Origin: an uncultured bacterium
GTDB taxonomy: Bacteria; Actinomycetota; Coriobacteriia; Coriobacteriales; Coriobacteriaceae
NCBI GenBank assembly: GCA_905216145.1
Contig: CAJMST010000003.1
Span: 62,001 to 126,000 of the forward strand
DNA length: 64,000 nt
Direction: 5' to 3'
The notes under the pieces are model-generated. The model was not told the DNA's origin, ran no database searches, and saw only the letters and a list, made by a program, of their open reading frames with translations. The position numbers and the translations under genes are program-made. How positions within the stretch are numbered: the first letter of the stretch is position 1; the number at the start of each line of letters is the position of its first letter. Of the stretch, positions 7,284-15,548 are shown in pieces.

Positions 7284-8750
7284 TTGTCACAGTTCACCGA
7301 TATCAGCCGCATTAACGTGTGCGGCGGCGACGGCGGAGCCGGATGCATGTCGTTTAGGCGCGAGGCATTTGTCCCCAAGGGCGGCCCCGATGGCGGCGAC
7401 GGCGGTCGTGGCGGCAATGTCGTCATCCAGGCCGATGCTCAGCTGTCTTCGCTGATCGATTACCGCTTTAAGCATCACTTTCGCGCCGAGCGCGGCACGC
7501 ACGGGCAGGGTGCCCGTCGTAACGGCAAGAGCGGCGAGGACCTGATTCTCAAGGTCCCTATGGGTACCGTGGTGCGCGAGCTCGATCCCGAGACGCAGAC
7601 CCCGATGTTTGAGATTGCCGACCTGGTGCACGACGGCGAGCGCGTCGTCGTGGCGCCCGGCGGTGCCGGCGGTCTGGGCAACACGCACTTTGTGACGTCG
7701 GTGCGTCGCGCTCCGGCCTTTGCCCAGTTGGGCGAACCGGCCGAGGAGCACTGGATCGAGCTCGAGATGAAGCTTATGGCCGATGCCGCGCTCGTGGGCT
7801 TTCCCTCCGTGGGTAAGTCATCGCTCATCGCGCGCATGAGTGCCGCCCGTCCCAAGATTGCTGACTACCCGTTTACCACGCTCGTGCCGAACCTCGGCAT
7901 GGTGCGTGCCGGTGAATATTCTTACGTCGTTGCCGACGTCCCCGGTCTTATCGAAGGCGCGAGCGAGGGTAAGGGCCTGGGTCACCAGTTCCTGCGCCAC
8001 ATTGAGCGTACGGCCCTGATCATGCACGTCGTCGACATGACGGGTGGTTTTGAGGATCGCGATCCGGTCGAGGATTACCACATCATCAACCGCGAGCTCG
8101 AGCAGTATGGCGCCGAGCTTTCGGAGCGTCCGCAGATCGTTGTCGCCAACAAGTGCGATGCGCCGGGCACGGCCGATAAGATTGCCGACCTCAAGCGCGC
8201 AGCGCTCGACGATGGCCATATGTTCTTTGCCGTGTCTGCCGTGACGGGCGCCGGTCTCAATACGTTGATGCTTGCCGTAGGTGAGCAGGTGGCCAAGCTC
8301 CGCGCCGAGTTGGCGGTCTCCGATGAGCCGGTCGACCTGCGCGACGATGAATGGGAGCGCCGTCGCCTGCAGCGAGAGAAGCGTTTCCGCATTGTCCAGG
8401 AAGAGCCCGGTGCCTTCCGCGTGGTCGGTCGTGCCATCGAGCGCATGGTCATTCAGACCGACTGGGAAAACGAAGAAGCCGTCATTTACCTGCAGCATAA
8501 GTTTGCGCGTATGGGTGTTGACGACGCGCTCGAGAAGGCCGGTTGTCGTGCGGGCGACGAGGTCCGCATTTGCCAGCGCGCCTTTGACTTTGAGGGCGCC
8601 GAGGACTTCTCGGAGTACGAGGAGCTCGAGGATGCTGGCGAGGACGTTGCCGTTGAAGCCATTGACGTGGCCGATGCTGCGGATGAGGGCGTCGAGGTTG
8701 TCAATGCGGCGGATGCCGCGGGCGATGCCGAGACCTCGGAGGGTGAGTAA
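7284..8750 (+). CDS. obg: GTPase Obg/CgtA
   Basis: Essential ribosome-assembly GTPase acting on the large subunit. Domains in order: glycine-rich Obg fold (about 1-158), G domain with P-loop GFPSVGKSS (172-180), switch DYPFTTL, DVPGLIEGA (G3) and NKCD (G4), then the C-terminal OCT domain. A long acidic Ala/Glu/Asp tail of about 40 residues follows and brings it to 488 residues. The start is TTG 7284 with a perfect AGGAGG eight bases upstream; no in-frame ATG fits. nadD begins 3 bases after the stop. Confidence 0.96.
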   Translation: MSQFTDISRINVCGGDGGAGCMSFRREAFVPKGGPDGGDGGRGGNVVIQADAQLSSLIDYRFKHHFRAERGTHGQGARRNGKSGEDLILKVPMGTVVRELDPETQTPMFEIADLVHDGERVVVAPGGAGGLGNTHFVTSVRRAPAFAQLGEPAEEHWIELEMKLMADAALVGFPSVGKSSLIARMSAARPKIADYPFTTLVPNLGMVRAGEYSYVVADVPGLIEGASEGKGLGHQFLRHIERTALIMHVVDMTGGFEDRDPVEDYHIINRELEQYGAELSERPQIVVANKCDAPGTADKIADLKRAALDDGHMFFAVSAVTGAGLNTLMLAVGEQVAKLRAELAVSDEPVDLRDDEWERRRLQREKRFRIVQEEPGAFRVVGRAIERMVIQTDWENEEAVIYLQHKFARMGVDDALEKAGCRAGDEVRICQRAFDFEGAEDFSEYEELEDAGEDVAVEAIDVADAADEGVEVVNAADAAGDAETSEGE

Positions 8751-8753
8751 GCC

Positions 8754-9431
8754 ATGTCGCTGCGCGGTGGAATCGGTCTGCCCGAGCTTCCTCTAGAGGA
8801 CGGGCAGGAGTTTAGGCTCGGCATTATGGGTGGCACCTTTGATCCCATTCATTACGGGCACCTGGTGACCGCCGAGCAGGCGCGCGAGTCCCTCGACTTG
8901 GACGCTGTGCTCTTTATGCCGGCGGGCTCTCCTGCTTTTAAGCTTGACAAGCCGGTGACGCCTGCCGAGGACCGTTATGCCATGACGGTCCTCGCCACCG
9001 CCGCGAACCCGGCCTTTTTGGCGAGTCGGTTCGAGATCGACCGTCCGGGCGTAACCTACACGGCCGATACGCTTCATGCCCTTCGCGACTTTTATCCGCC
9101 GCAGGTAAAGCTCTACTTTATTACGGGCGCCGACGCGATTATCGATATTGTGACTTGGCATGATGCCGAACGAATCGCCGAGCTTGCTACCTTTATTGCG
9201 GCGACGCGACCGGGCTTTGATATCGATACGGCGCGTGCCCGAATCAAAGAGTCTGGGCTGCCGTTCGACGTGCGCTATATTCAGATTCCGGCGCTGGCGA
9301 TCAGCTCGACGAACATTCGTAAGCGAGTTGCCCGCGGCATGAGCGTGCGCTATCTTACGAGCGAGTCTGTGCTCGGCTACATTCGCAAGCGCGGTTTGTA
9401 TGTCGATCTGGGCCAAGAAGATTTTGAGTGA
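8754..9431 (+). CDS. nadD: Nicotinate-mononucleotide adenylyltransferase
   Basis: Transfers AMP to nicotinate mononucleotide to make deamido-NAD in NAD synthesis. The nucleotidyltransferase motif GIMGGTFDPIHYGHL lies near residues 22-36 and the second motif ISSTNIRKR near the C terminus. The N terminus is about 20 residues longer than in many homologues. The SD GGAGGGTGAG is formed by the last codons of obg. The order nadD-yqeK-rsfS matches Bacillus. Confidence 0.95.
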   Translation: MSLRGGIGLPELPLEDGQEFRLGIMGGTFDPIHYGHLVTAEQARESLDLDAVLFMPAGSPAFKLDKPVTPAEDRYAMTVLATAANPAFLASRFEIDRPGVTYTADTLHALRDFYPPQVKLYFITGADAIIDIVTWHDAERIAELATFIAATRPGFDIDTARARIKESGLPFDVRYIQIPALAISSTNIRKRVARGMSVRYLTSESVLGYIRKRGLYVDLGQEDFE

Positions 9432-9443
9432 TGGGGGTCTACG

Positions 9444-10052
9444 TTGTCGGTAGAGGATCAGTTTGAGGGCGATGAGCGCGCGCTGCTCAAGCGCATTCAA
9501 GAGCTGCTCGATGTTCGCATGAAGGATAAGCGCAAGCGCTATGTGCATTCGCTGGGTGTTGCCGAGACCGCACTTCATCTGGCCGAGGTCTACGGCGTTG
9601 ACCGCTTTGATGCCGCTGCTGCCGGTCTGATCCACGACTGGGACAAAGTGCTCTCCGACGACGAGCTGGTTACGCGCGCTCTGCATTACGGCATTAAGAT
9701 TGCCGGCTCTCCTTCCGCCGCGACGCCGCTTTTGCATGGCCCTGTTGCCGCCTATGAGCTTCCGCAGCTTTTCCCCGAGTTGTCGCCGGCCGTTTTCCAG
9801 GCTGTCGACCGTCACACCGTGGGTGCTTGCGACATGACACCGCTCGATATGGTGGTCTTTGTGGCCGATGCCATCGAGCCCAACCGCCACGGCGACTATG
9901 CGCATGCGCTGCGCAAGATGGTGGGGGAGTCGACGCTCGATGAGTTGTTCTTCTCCTGTTTTGCGCAGGGTCTGGTCTATGTGATCCAGTCCGGGCGCTA
10001 TCTTTATCCCACGGCTATTACGATTTACAACCATTACGCCCAGCTGCGCTAG
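9444..10052 (+). CDS. yqeK: YqeK-family HD-domain protein, probable Ap4A hydrolase
   Basis: HD-superfamily metal-dependent phosphohydrolase. Characterised YqeK proteins cleave diadenosine tetraphosphate symmetrically to ADP. Metal ligands are visible in HSLGVAETA (H) and LIHDWDKV (HD), with later His/Asp at AVDRHTVG and FVADAIEP. The start is TTG 9444, 12 bases after nadD, with GGGGG upstream. Length 202 residues, normal for the family. The exact substrate here is inferred from the family. Confidence 0.9.
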   Translation: MSVEDQFEGDERALLKRIQELLDVRMKDKRKRYVHSLGVAETALHLAEVYGVDRFDAAAAGLIHDWDKVLSDDELVTRALHYGIKIAGSPSAATPLLHGPVAAYELPQLFPELSPAVFQAVDRHTVGACDMTPLDMVVFVADAIEPNRHGDYAHALRKMVGESTLDELFFSCFAQGLVYVIQSGRYLYPTAITIYNHYAQLR

Positions 10053-10079
10053 CTCGGGCTGTCTAGAAAGAGGTATTCC

Positions 10080-10535
10080 ATGGCCGACGAGACCATGACC
10101 GACGAGCAGATTCTTGAACATGTGGAGCACAAGAGCTTCGCCGCCACGTCCGACCGCACTGCCGCCTCGCTGTCCGCGAGCGGTGTCGCCGCCGAGGATG
10201 TCGCCCGCGCCGCCGCGCAGGCCGCCTACGACAAGAAGGGCGAGGACGTTCAGGTGCTCGACCTGACCGAGCTTTCCGACGTATGCGACTACTTTGTGCT
10301 TGCCACCGGTACCAACAACCGCCAGGTCGATTCGATCGTCGACGAGATCGAGGAGAAGGTCGCCGAGGCTTGCGGCGAGCACCCGTTCTCCATCGAGGGT
10401 CGCGAGCAGAAGACCTGGATGCTCATGGACTACGGTTCGGTTGTCGTCCACGTCTTCACTCCCGAAGCCCGCGACTTCTACCGCCTCGAGAAACTCTGGG
10501 GAGACGCCCCCCAGCTCCCCCTCAACCTCCTCTAG
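10080..10535 (+). CDS. rsfS: Ribosomal silencing factor RsfS
   Basis: Binds L14 and blocks subunit joining when nutrients are low. The family core is LSDVCDYFVLATGTNNRQVDS and later MDYGSVVVHVF and YRLEKLWGDAP. At 151 residues it is about 35 longer at the N terminus than the typical protein; the extension is Ala-rich and looks disordered. Last gene of the obg operon, before a strong hairpin. Confidence 0.95.
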   Translation: MADETMTDEQILEHVEHKSFAATSDRTAASLSASGVAAEDVARAAAQAAYDKKGEDVQVLDLTELSDVCDYFVLATGTNNRQVDSIVDEIEEKVAEACGEHPFSIEGREQKTWMLMDYGSVVVHVFTPEARDFYRLEKLWGDAPQLPLNLL

Positions 10536-10576
10536 TAGCTCATTTGAGACGGGGTTTAGCTACCCTCACGCATATC

Positions 10577-10609
10577 GCCGGGCAGGTGCGGTTTCCGCAC
10601 CTGCCCGGC
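10577..10609. terminator. Bidirectional terminator between rsfS and dinB
   Basis: A perfect 15-base-pair stem (GCCGGGCAGGTGCGG with its complement) around a TTT loop, followed on the plus strand by TTTCATTTT. It lies between convergent genes and can serve both. Confidence 0.88.
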
Positions 10610-10628
10610 TTTCATTTTGCCTCAGGGA

Positions 10629-11843
10629 CTAATCGTTGAAGCGGGATTGGCGGCCGAAGGATAGGGCGGTGTCGCCGAACTTGTCTCGGACGGCGTCGAT
10701 GGCGACGGATAGGTCGCGGCGGTCGCTGGATTGGGCTCCGCGGTCATCGACTTCGCAGAACAGGTCAGTTTGGATCCCGCCTTGGTGGTCGAAATCGCTC
10801 ATGCCGATGCCTGCTAAGCGAACATGCATGCCTTCCTGCCAGATGTTGTCGAGCAGTTCGAGCGCAACCGCCACGAAGATGTTCTCATCGTCTGTCGGAT
10901 GAAGCAGTCGGCGCTGTGCCGAGCGACCGCTTCCATACGAATACTTAAGCTTGAGCGTTACCGTGGCACCCGTCAGCCCCTGACGGCGCAGACGGCGTCC
11001 CACTGACTCTCCCAACAGTGCAATCGCCGCCTCAATATCCCTACGCTCAGTCAAATCTTTCGCAAAGGTGCGTTCATTGCTGACCGACTTGACCTCGCGC
11101 TCTTCGTCGAGACTCGTGACTTCAGAGATTTCGAGTCCCAGCGCACGCTGGCGCATGCGTTCGCCGTTGACGCCAAAAATAGAGGCCAGTGTGGACTCAG
11201 GCGCGCGCGAAAGCTCGCCGAGGGTGTAGATGCGCATGCGGCGCAGTCGCTCCTCGGCCGAGCGTCCGATGCCGCTCATGGCAGATACCGGCAGCGCGGC
11301 CAAAAAGCGCTGCTCGGTTCCGGGGCGCACGATGGTCAGCCCAAACGGCTTATCCCGCTCGCTTGCGATCTTTGCGACCGTCTTGTTGCAGCCCACGCCA
11401 ATGGAGCAGGTCACTCCCAGCCCTGCCACGCGGTCGCTTATACGCCGCGCAACCAGCAGCGGGTCTTCGGGCGCAAAGCGACCCGGTGTGATATCGATAA
11501 AGGCTTCGTCGATGGATACGCGTTCAACGCGCGGGGTCTCGTCAGCGAGAATTGCCATGACCTGCGCGCTGACCTCACGATAGCGATCAAAATGCCCGTG
11601 CGTCCAAATGGCTTGCGGGCACAGGCGCCGCGCCTCGGCCGAGGCCATGGCAGAGTGCACGCCAAAGCGACGCGCCTCATACGAACACGTGGACACGACG
11701 CCACGCGAATCGGCGTCTCCGCCCACGATGAGCGGCTTTCCGCGCCATTCGGGATGATCGAGCATTTCCACGCTCGCAAAAAACGCATCAAGGTCCATCA
11801 GGCCCACCGCCGGACCCGTCCAGGGAGGCGGCGTGACGCCCAT
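10629..11843 (-). CDS. dinB: DNA polymerase IV (Y-family, DinB)
   Basis: Error-prone translesion polymerase. Catalytic motifs are MDLDAFFASVE (metal-binding Asp) and VSIDEAFID (Asp-Glu), then helix-hairpin-helix and little-finger regions. QTDLF near the C terminus matches a beta-clamp-binding motif. I chose the ATG at 11843 (404 residues) because GAGG precedes it; the in-frame ATG at 11882 has no SD and would make an mRNA with almost no leader. A -10 box at 11889-11894 and a LexA-like box at 11858-11871 lie upstream of the chosen start. It is transcribed convergently with rsfS and divergently from rpsP. Confidence 0.93.
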   Translation of the reverse strand: MGVTPPPWTGPAVGLMDLDAFFASVEMLDHPEWRGKPLIVGGDADSRGVVSTCSYEARRFGVHSAMASAEARRLCPQAIWTHGHFDRYREVSAQVMAILADETPRVERVSIDEAFIDITPGRFAPEDPLLVARRISDRVAGLGVTCSIGVGCNKTVAKIASERDKPFGLTIVRPGTEQRFLAALPVSAMSGIGRSAEERLRRMRIYTLGELSRAPESTLASIFGVNGERMRQRALGLEISEVTSLDEEREVKSVSNERTFAKDLTERRDIEAAIALLGESVGRRLRRQGLTGATVTLKLKYSYGSGRSAQRRLLHPTDDENIFVAVALELLDNIWQEGMHVRLAGIGMSDFDHQGGIQTDLFCEVDDRGAQSSDRRDLSVAIDAVRDKFGDTALSFGRQSRFND

Positions 11844-11857
11844 GGCATCCTCATAAC

Positions 11858-11871
11858 CGTATGTATGTTCG
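11858..11871. promoter_or_regulatory. Possible LexA (SOS) box at dinB
   Basis: Read on the minus strand this is CGAACATACATACG, which matches the Gram-positive SOS consensus CGAACRNRYGTTYC at 11 of 14 positions; the left half is perfect. It lies just downstream of the presumed dinB start site, where a repressor could block transcription. The right half is weak. Confidence 0.45.
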
Positions 11872-11888
11872 CGTCTTTCCATGTCATG

Positions 11889-11894
11889 AGTATA
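11889..11894 (-). promoter_or_regulatory. Likely -10 box for dinB
   Basis: TATACT on the minus strand, with only a poor -35 match 17 bases upstream. The start site would fall at about 11882, which makes the upstream ATG leaderless or gives a 40-base leader to the ATG at 11843. Confidence 0.5.
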
Positions 11895-11926
11895 CCGCGC
11901 AGCTCATGTGGGGTGCGTGTATGTGC

Positions 11927-11954
11927 TTGCAAATCCCGAATTCTTGTCTAAGAT
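11927..11954 (+). promoter_or_regulatory. Candidate promoter for the rpsP operon
   Basis: TTGCAA at 11927-11932, a 16-base spacer and TAAGAT at 11949-11954. A weaker alternative (TTCACC, 17 bases, TATTAT at 12022-12027) lies closer to the gene. Confidence 0.6.
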
Positions 11955-12083
11955 ATGGATTTGCCCTCGACTACACCGAAGAAGTTGGTCTCACGGACTT
12001 CACCTGCCCGCGTCGATGGCGTATTATGTTCAACTGTTTGTTTGTAGTTGCAGCCTAAAGCTGCTTGGTTGGAGGAGTTTCCT

Positions 12084-12425
12084 TTGGCAGTCAAGATTCG
12101 CCTTGCTCGTCACGGCGCTAAGAAGCGTCCGTACTACCGTGTCGTCGTCGCCGATTCCCGCGCCCCGCGTGACGGTCGTATCATCGAGGAGGTTGGCCGC
12201 TACAACCCGATGACCGCCCCCAAGACCATCAACCTCGACCTCGAGAAGATCGCCGACTGGCAGTCCAAGGGCGCTCAGCTCACCGACGCCGTCGCCGCTC
12301 TGGTCAAGGCCGCCAACGAGGGCGAGAAGACCGAGACCGTCGTCAAGAAGTCCAAGAAGCAGCTCGCCAAAGAGGCCGAGGCCGCTAAGGCTGCCGCTGA
12401 GGCCGCTGAGGGCGCCGAGGAGTAA
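12084..12425 (+). CDS. rpsP: 30S ribosomal protein S16
   Basis: Small-subunit assembly protein. From the TTG at 12084 the protein begins with the canonical AVKIRLARHGAKKRPYYR, with GGAGGAG seven bases upstream; the in-frame ATG at 12048 would add 12 unrelated residues. At 113 residues it is longer than the usual 80-90 because of a Lys then Ala/Glu-rich tail. First gene of the rpsP-khpA-rimM-trmD-lepB operon, the order known from Bacillus. Confidence 0.96.
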   Translation: MAVKIRLARHGAKKRPYYRVVVADSRAPRDGRIIEEVGRYNPMTAPKTINLDLEKIADWQSKGAQLTDAVAALVKAANEGEKTETVVKKSKKQLAKEAEAAKAAAEAAEGAEE

Positions 12426-12428
12426 ATC

Positions 12429-12713
12429 GTGCCTGAGGTTGACGCTGCACAGCTCGAGGGTGAGGCAATGCTCTCAGATCGCATCGCCGATCTCGTCGAA
12501 TATCTCGTTGTTCAGATCGTCGACGACCCGGATTCCGTGAGCCTTGAGGTCATCGATGGTGACGACGCCTCTACGATTGAGGTTTCGGTCGCCGAGGATG
12601 ACGTCGCTAAGGTCATCGGCCGTCGTGGCCGTACCATCAAGGCCATTCGCACGCTCGCCCGTGCACTGGCCGCTCGCCTCGACACTGCTGTCGAGGTAGA
12701 GGTTCTGGGCTAG
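12429..12713 (+). CDS. khpA: KH-domain RNA-binding protein KhpA
   Basis: Single KH domain with the GxxG loop as VIGRRGRTIKAIRTLARAL. In Firmicutes KhpA binds RNA with KhpB and affects cell elongation and division. The start is GTG 12429, three bases after rpsP. 94 residues; about 15 residues at the N terminus extend beyond the family core. Position between rpsP and rimM is conserved. Confidence 0.92.
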   Translation: MPEVDAAQLEGEAMLSDRIADLVEYLVVQIVDDPDSVSLEVIDGDDASTIEVSVAEDDVAKVIGRRGRTIKAIRTLARALAARLDTAVEVEVLG

Positions 12714-12717
12714 GACC

Positions 12718-13239
12718 TTGAGGTCCCAGTACAAAAACATCGCCCGTGTGGTCAAGCCGCACGGAAGGAAGGGGGAGGTCCTCGCGCAGCCGCTGCGGGG
12801 GCTTCCTTCTGTATTAGAGCCTGGTATGCGCGTCGCCCTGACGCCGCCGGCGCTCAAGCGCGACCGCTTTTGCACGGTCGTGTCCGTCACCGATACGGGC
12901 GATGGCGATCTGGTCTCGTTTGAGGGCATTGACGACTTGACGGCCGCCGAGGGCATCACGGGATGCTACGTGCTGGCAAATCGTGACGACTTTGAGCTCG
13001 ATTCGCTCGACGCTGCCTATACCGACCTGATGGGTCGCGAGGTGGTCGACGAGCGCTTCGGTTCGCTCGGCACGATCGTCGAGATCATGTCGACGCTCGC
13101 TAACGATGTTTGGGTTGTCGAGGGCGATCGGTACGGCGAGGTACTGATTCCCGTGATCGAGCAGGTCGTGCTCGATCTTCCCGACACAGGAACAATTTCC
13201 GTCCACGTTATGGACGGCCTGATCGATATGGACAAGTAG
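12718..13239 (+). CDS. rimM: Ribosome maturation factor RimM
   Basis: Assists assembly of the 30S head and binds S19. The N-terminal RimM beta-barrel contains ARVVKPHGRKGEV; the C-terminal PRC-barrel holds DLMGREVVD and VLIPVIEQVV. The start is TTG 12718, 4 bases after khpA. 173 residues, normal length. trmD follows after 10 bases with an SD (GGGAGGA). Confidence 0.94.
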   Translation: MRSQYKNIARVVKPHGRKGEVLAQPLRGLPSVLEPGMRVALTPPALKRDRFCTVVSVTDTGDGDLVSFEGIDDLTAAEGITGCYVLANRDDFELDSLDAAYTDLMGREVVDERFGSLGTIVEIMSTLANDVWVVEGDRYGEVLIPVIEQVVLDLPDTGTISVHVMDGLIDMDK

Positions 13240-13249
13240 GGAGGACAAC

Positions 13250-14008
13250 ATGCTGATCGAGACCCTTTCGGTCTTTCCCGAGATGTTTGAGCCCGTCATG
13301 TCCACATCGATCTTGGGCCGCGCCCGCAAGGCCGGCCTTTTTGATTTCAAGGCGTATAACCTGCGCGACTGGACGCACGACCGCCATCGTACCGTCGATG
13401 ACGAGCCGTACGGCGGCGGGCAGGGCATGCTCATGAAGGTCGAGCCTATCGCAGAGGCCATCGAGGCCATTGGCGCAGAGGGTCCCAAGCCCACGGTTGT
13501 GTTCTTCACCCCCTGTGGCGAGCCCTTTACGCAGCATGTGGCCGAGCGCCTGCTCAAAAGTGAGCGCCTGCTGTTTGTGTGCAGCCGCTACGAGGGCGTC
13601 GACGAGCGCGCGTATGCGTATGCCGATGAGCGTCTGTCGATCGGCGACTACGTGCTCACGGGCGGCGAGCTTCCCGCTATGGTCGTTGCCGATGCCGTCG
13701 TACGCCTGATTCCCGGCGCCCTGGGCGACGAGATGAGCAATGTGGACGAGTCATTCTCGACCGCCGAGGACGGAGGACTGCTCGAGTACGCGCAGTACAC
13801 CCGCCCCGCCGAGTTCAACGGCGAGGGCGTGCCGCCGGTGCTTGTGAGCGGCGATCACGCCAAGGTCGATGCCTGGCGTCGTAAGAACGCCATCGAGCGC
13901 ACCTGCCGCTGGCGTCCCGATCTGATCGAGACAGCGCGGCTCACGCCCGAGGAGCGCGCTTACGCGCAGGAGATTTTGGACGCTTCGTATTCGCAGAGCG
14001 AGGAGTGA
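13250..14008 (+). CDS. trmD: tRNA (guanine37-N1)-methyltransferase
   Basis: Methylates G37 next to the anticodon and prevents +1 frameshifting. The SPOUT trefoil-knot signature is visible as SRYEGVDERAYAY and SIGDYVLTGGELPAMV. The opening ETLSVFPEMFEPVMSTSILGRA is typical. 252 residues. Its stop lies 2 bases before the lepB ATG. Confidence 0.97.
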   Translation: MLIETLSVFPEMFEPVMSTSILGRARKAGLFDFKAYNLRDWTHDRHRTVDDEPYGGGQGMLMKVEPIAEAIEAIGAEGPKPTVVFFTPCGEPFTQHVAERLLKSERLLFVCSRYEGVDERAYAYADERLSIGDYVLTGGELPAMVVADAVVRLIPGALGDEMSNVDESFSTAEDGGLLEYAQYTRPAEFNGEGVPPVLVSGDHAKVDAWRRKNAIERTCRWRPDLIETARLTPEERAYAQEILDASYSQSEE

Positions 14009-14010
14009 GA

Positions 14011-14574
14011 ATGGTTCCTACGCAACATTCCGCGTTGAGGGGTGCTTTTGAGTGGATCGCGGTCATCGCGATCGCACTGGTCGCCACCTTCTTGATTCGC
14101 TCGTTTGTGGTCGAGCCCTTTGTGGTGCCCACCGGCTCTATGGAGGACACAATCGAGATTGGCGACCAGATCCTGGCGCAAAAGGTGAGCCTCGAGCTCG
14201 GTCAGCCCGTCAAGCAGGGCGATATCGTGGTGTTTCACAACCCCGATGGCACCTCCGAGCATGATGTTCTTGTCAAGCGCGTTATTGCCACGGCCGGCCA
14301 GACGGTCGACCTGCAGGATGGCAAGGTGGTCGTTGACGGCCAAGCGCTCGACGAGGACTATACGACGGGCATGAGCTGGCCACTTTCGGTCCAAGCGCCC
14401 GGCGCTCAGGTAAGCTATCCCTACACCGTTCCCGACGGGTGCGTGTGGGTGATGGGCGACAACCGCGAAAACTCTGCCGACTCACGCTACTTTGGTCCCG
14501 TCGATCGCTCTGATTTGATCGCTGTGGCGCTTGTGCGCTACTGGCCGCTCAACCGCATCGGCGCTATCGACTAA
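14011..14574 (+). CDS. lepB: Signal peptidase I
   Basis: Membrane-bound serine protease that removes signal peptides from exported proteins. One N-terminal membrane helix (about 12-32) is followed by the nucleophile Ser43 in PTGSMEDTI and the general base Lys89 in VLVKRVIA; box E is MGDNRENSADSRYFGPV. ATG 14011 is preceded by AGGAG; the in-frame GTG at 14005 overlaps the trmD stop and lacks an SD. 187 residues. Last gene of the rpsP operon. Confidence 0.96.
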   Translation: MVPTQHSALRGAFEWIAVIAIALVATFLIRSFVVEPFVVPTGSMEDTIEIGDQILAQKVSLELGQPVKQGDIVVFHNPDGTSEHDVLVKRVIATAGQTVDLQDGKVVVDGQALDEDYTTGMSWPLSVQAPGAQVSYPYTVPDGCVWVMGDNRENSADSRYFGPVDRSDLIAVALVRYWPLNRIGAID

Positions 14575-14633
14575 AAACCGCTATAGTACAGTACCTAACC
14601 GTGTAATCGTTTCGACGAGGGGATATTAGAGGC

Positions 14634-15545
14634 ATGAACGCTTCATCGCTTTCCTTCCAAGACATCATCCTGCGCCTCCAGCAGTACTGGGGCGAGCAGG
14701 GCTGCGTCATTATGCAGCCCTATGACTCCGAGGTCGGTGCCGGTACCTTCCATACCGCGACCACGCTGCGCTCGCTCGGTCCCGCCGAGTGGCGCACCTG
14801 CTATGCGCAGCCCTGCCGCCGTCCCGCCGACGGCCGCTACGGCGAGAACCCCAACCGCATGCAGCACTACTATCAGTTCCAGGTGCTCATCAAGCCGTCG
14901 CCGGTCAACGCCCAGGAGCTCTACCTAGGTTCGCTGGCCGCCATTGGCCTGGATCCCAACGACCATGACGTCCGCTTTGTCGAGGACGACTGGGAGAGCC
15001 CGACGCTCGGCGCCTGGGGCCTTGGCTGGGAGGTCTGGCTCAACGGCATGGAGGTCACGCAGTTTACGTACTTCCAGCAGGTGGGCGGCATCGAGGTCGA
15101 TCCCGTGCCCGTCGAGATCACCTATGGCCTGGAGCGCATTGCCATGTACGCTCAGGGCGTCAACTCCGTCTACGACCTGGTGTGGAGCTACCTGCCCGAC
15201 GGAACGCCCATGACCTATGGCGACGTGTTCCTCGAGAACGAGCGCGAGTTCAGTGCCTATAACTTTGAGGTCGCCAACGTCGAGATGATGCGTCAGAAGT
15301 TTGACGACTACGAGGCCGAGTGCCACTCCTGCCTGGAGCGCAAGCTGCCGCTGCCGGCATATGACTGCGTCATGAAGTGCAGCCACGCCTTCAACCTGCT
15401 CGATGCCCGTGGCGCCCTGTCCGCGGTCGAGCGCGCTAACTACATCCTGCGCGTCCGCGCCGTCGCTAAGGCGTGCTGCGAGGCCTATATGGCCGAGGTC
15501 GCCGAAGTCAACGAGAATGCCGATCAGGAAGGCGAGGTGGCGTAA
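14634..15545 (+). CDS. glyQ: Glycyl-tRNA synthetase alpha subunit
   Basis: Catalytic class II subunit of the alpha2beta2 bacterial glycyl-tRNA synthetase. Typical opening SFQDIILRLQQYWGEQGC, then MQPYDSEVGAGTFHTATTL and MQHYYQFQVLIKPSP. 303 residues, normal. Only 59 bases separate it from lepB, too few for a T-box leader; a TATAGT at 14582 could be a -10 box, but I see no -35. glyS follows after 3 bases. Confidence 0.97.
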   Translation: MNASSLSFQDIILRLQQYWGEQGCVIMQPYDSEVGAGTFHTATTLRSLGPAEWRTCYAQPCRRPADGRYGENPNRMQHYYQFQVLIKPSPVNAQELYLGSLAAIGLDPNDHDVRFVEDDWESPTLGAWGLGWEVWLNGMEVTQFTYFQQVGGIEVDPVPVEITYGLERIAMYAQGVNSVYDLVWSYLPDGTPMTYGDVFLENEREFSAYNFEVANVEMMRQKFDDYEAECHSCLERKLPLPAYDCVMKCSHAFNLLDARGALSAVERANYILRVRAVAKACCEAYMAEVAEVNENADQEGEVA

Positions 15546-15548
15546 GCC

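Noticed and set aside
14575..14633. T-box riboswitch in front of glyQS
   Set aside because: Only 59 bases are available and no T-box sequence or specifier stem is visible.
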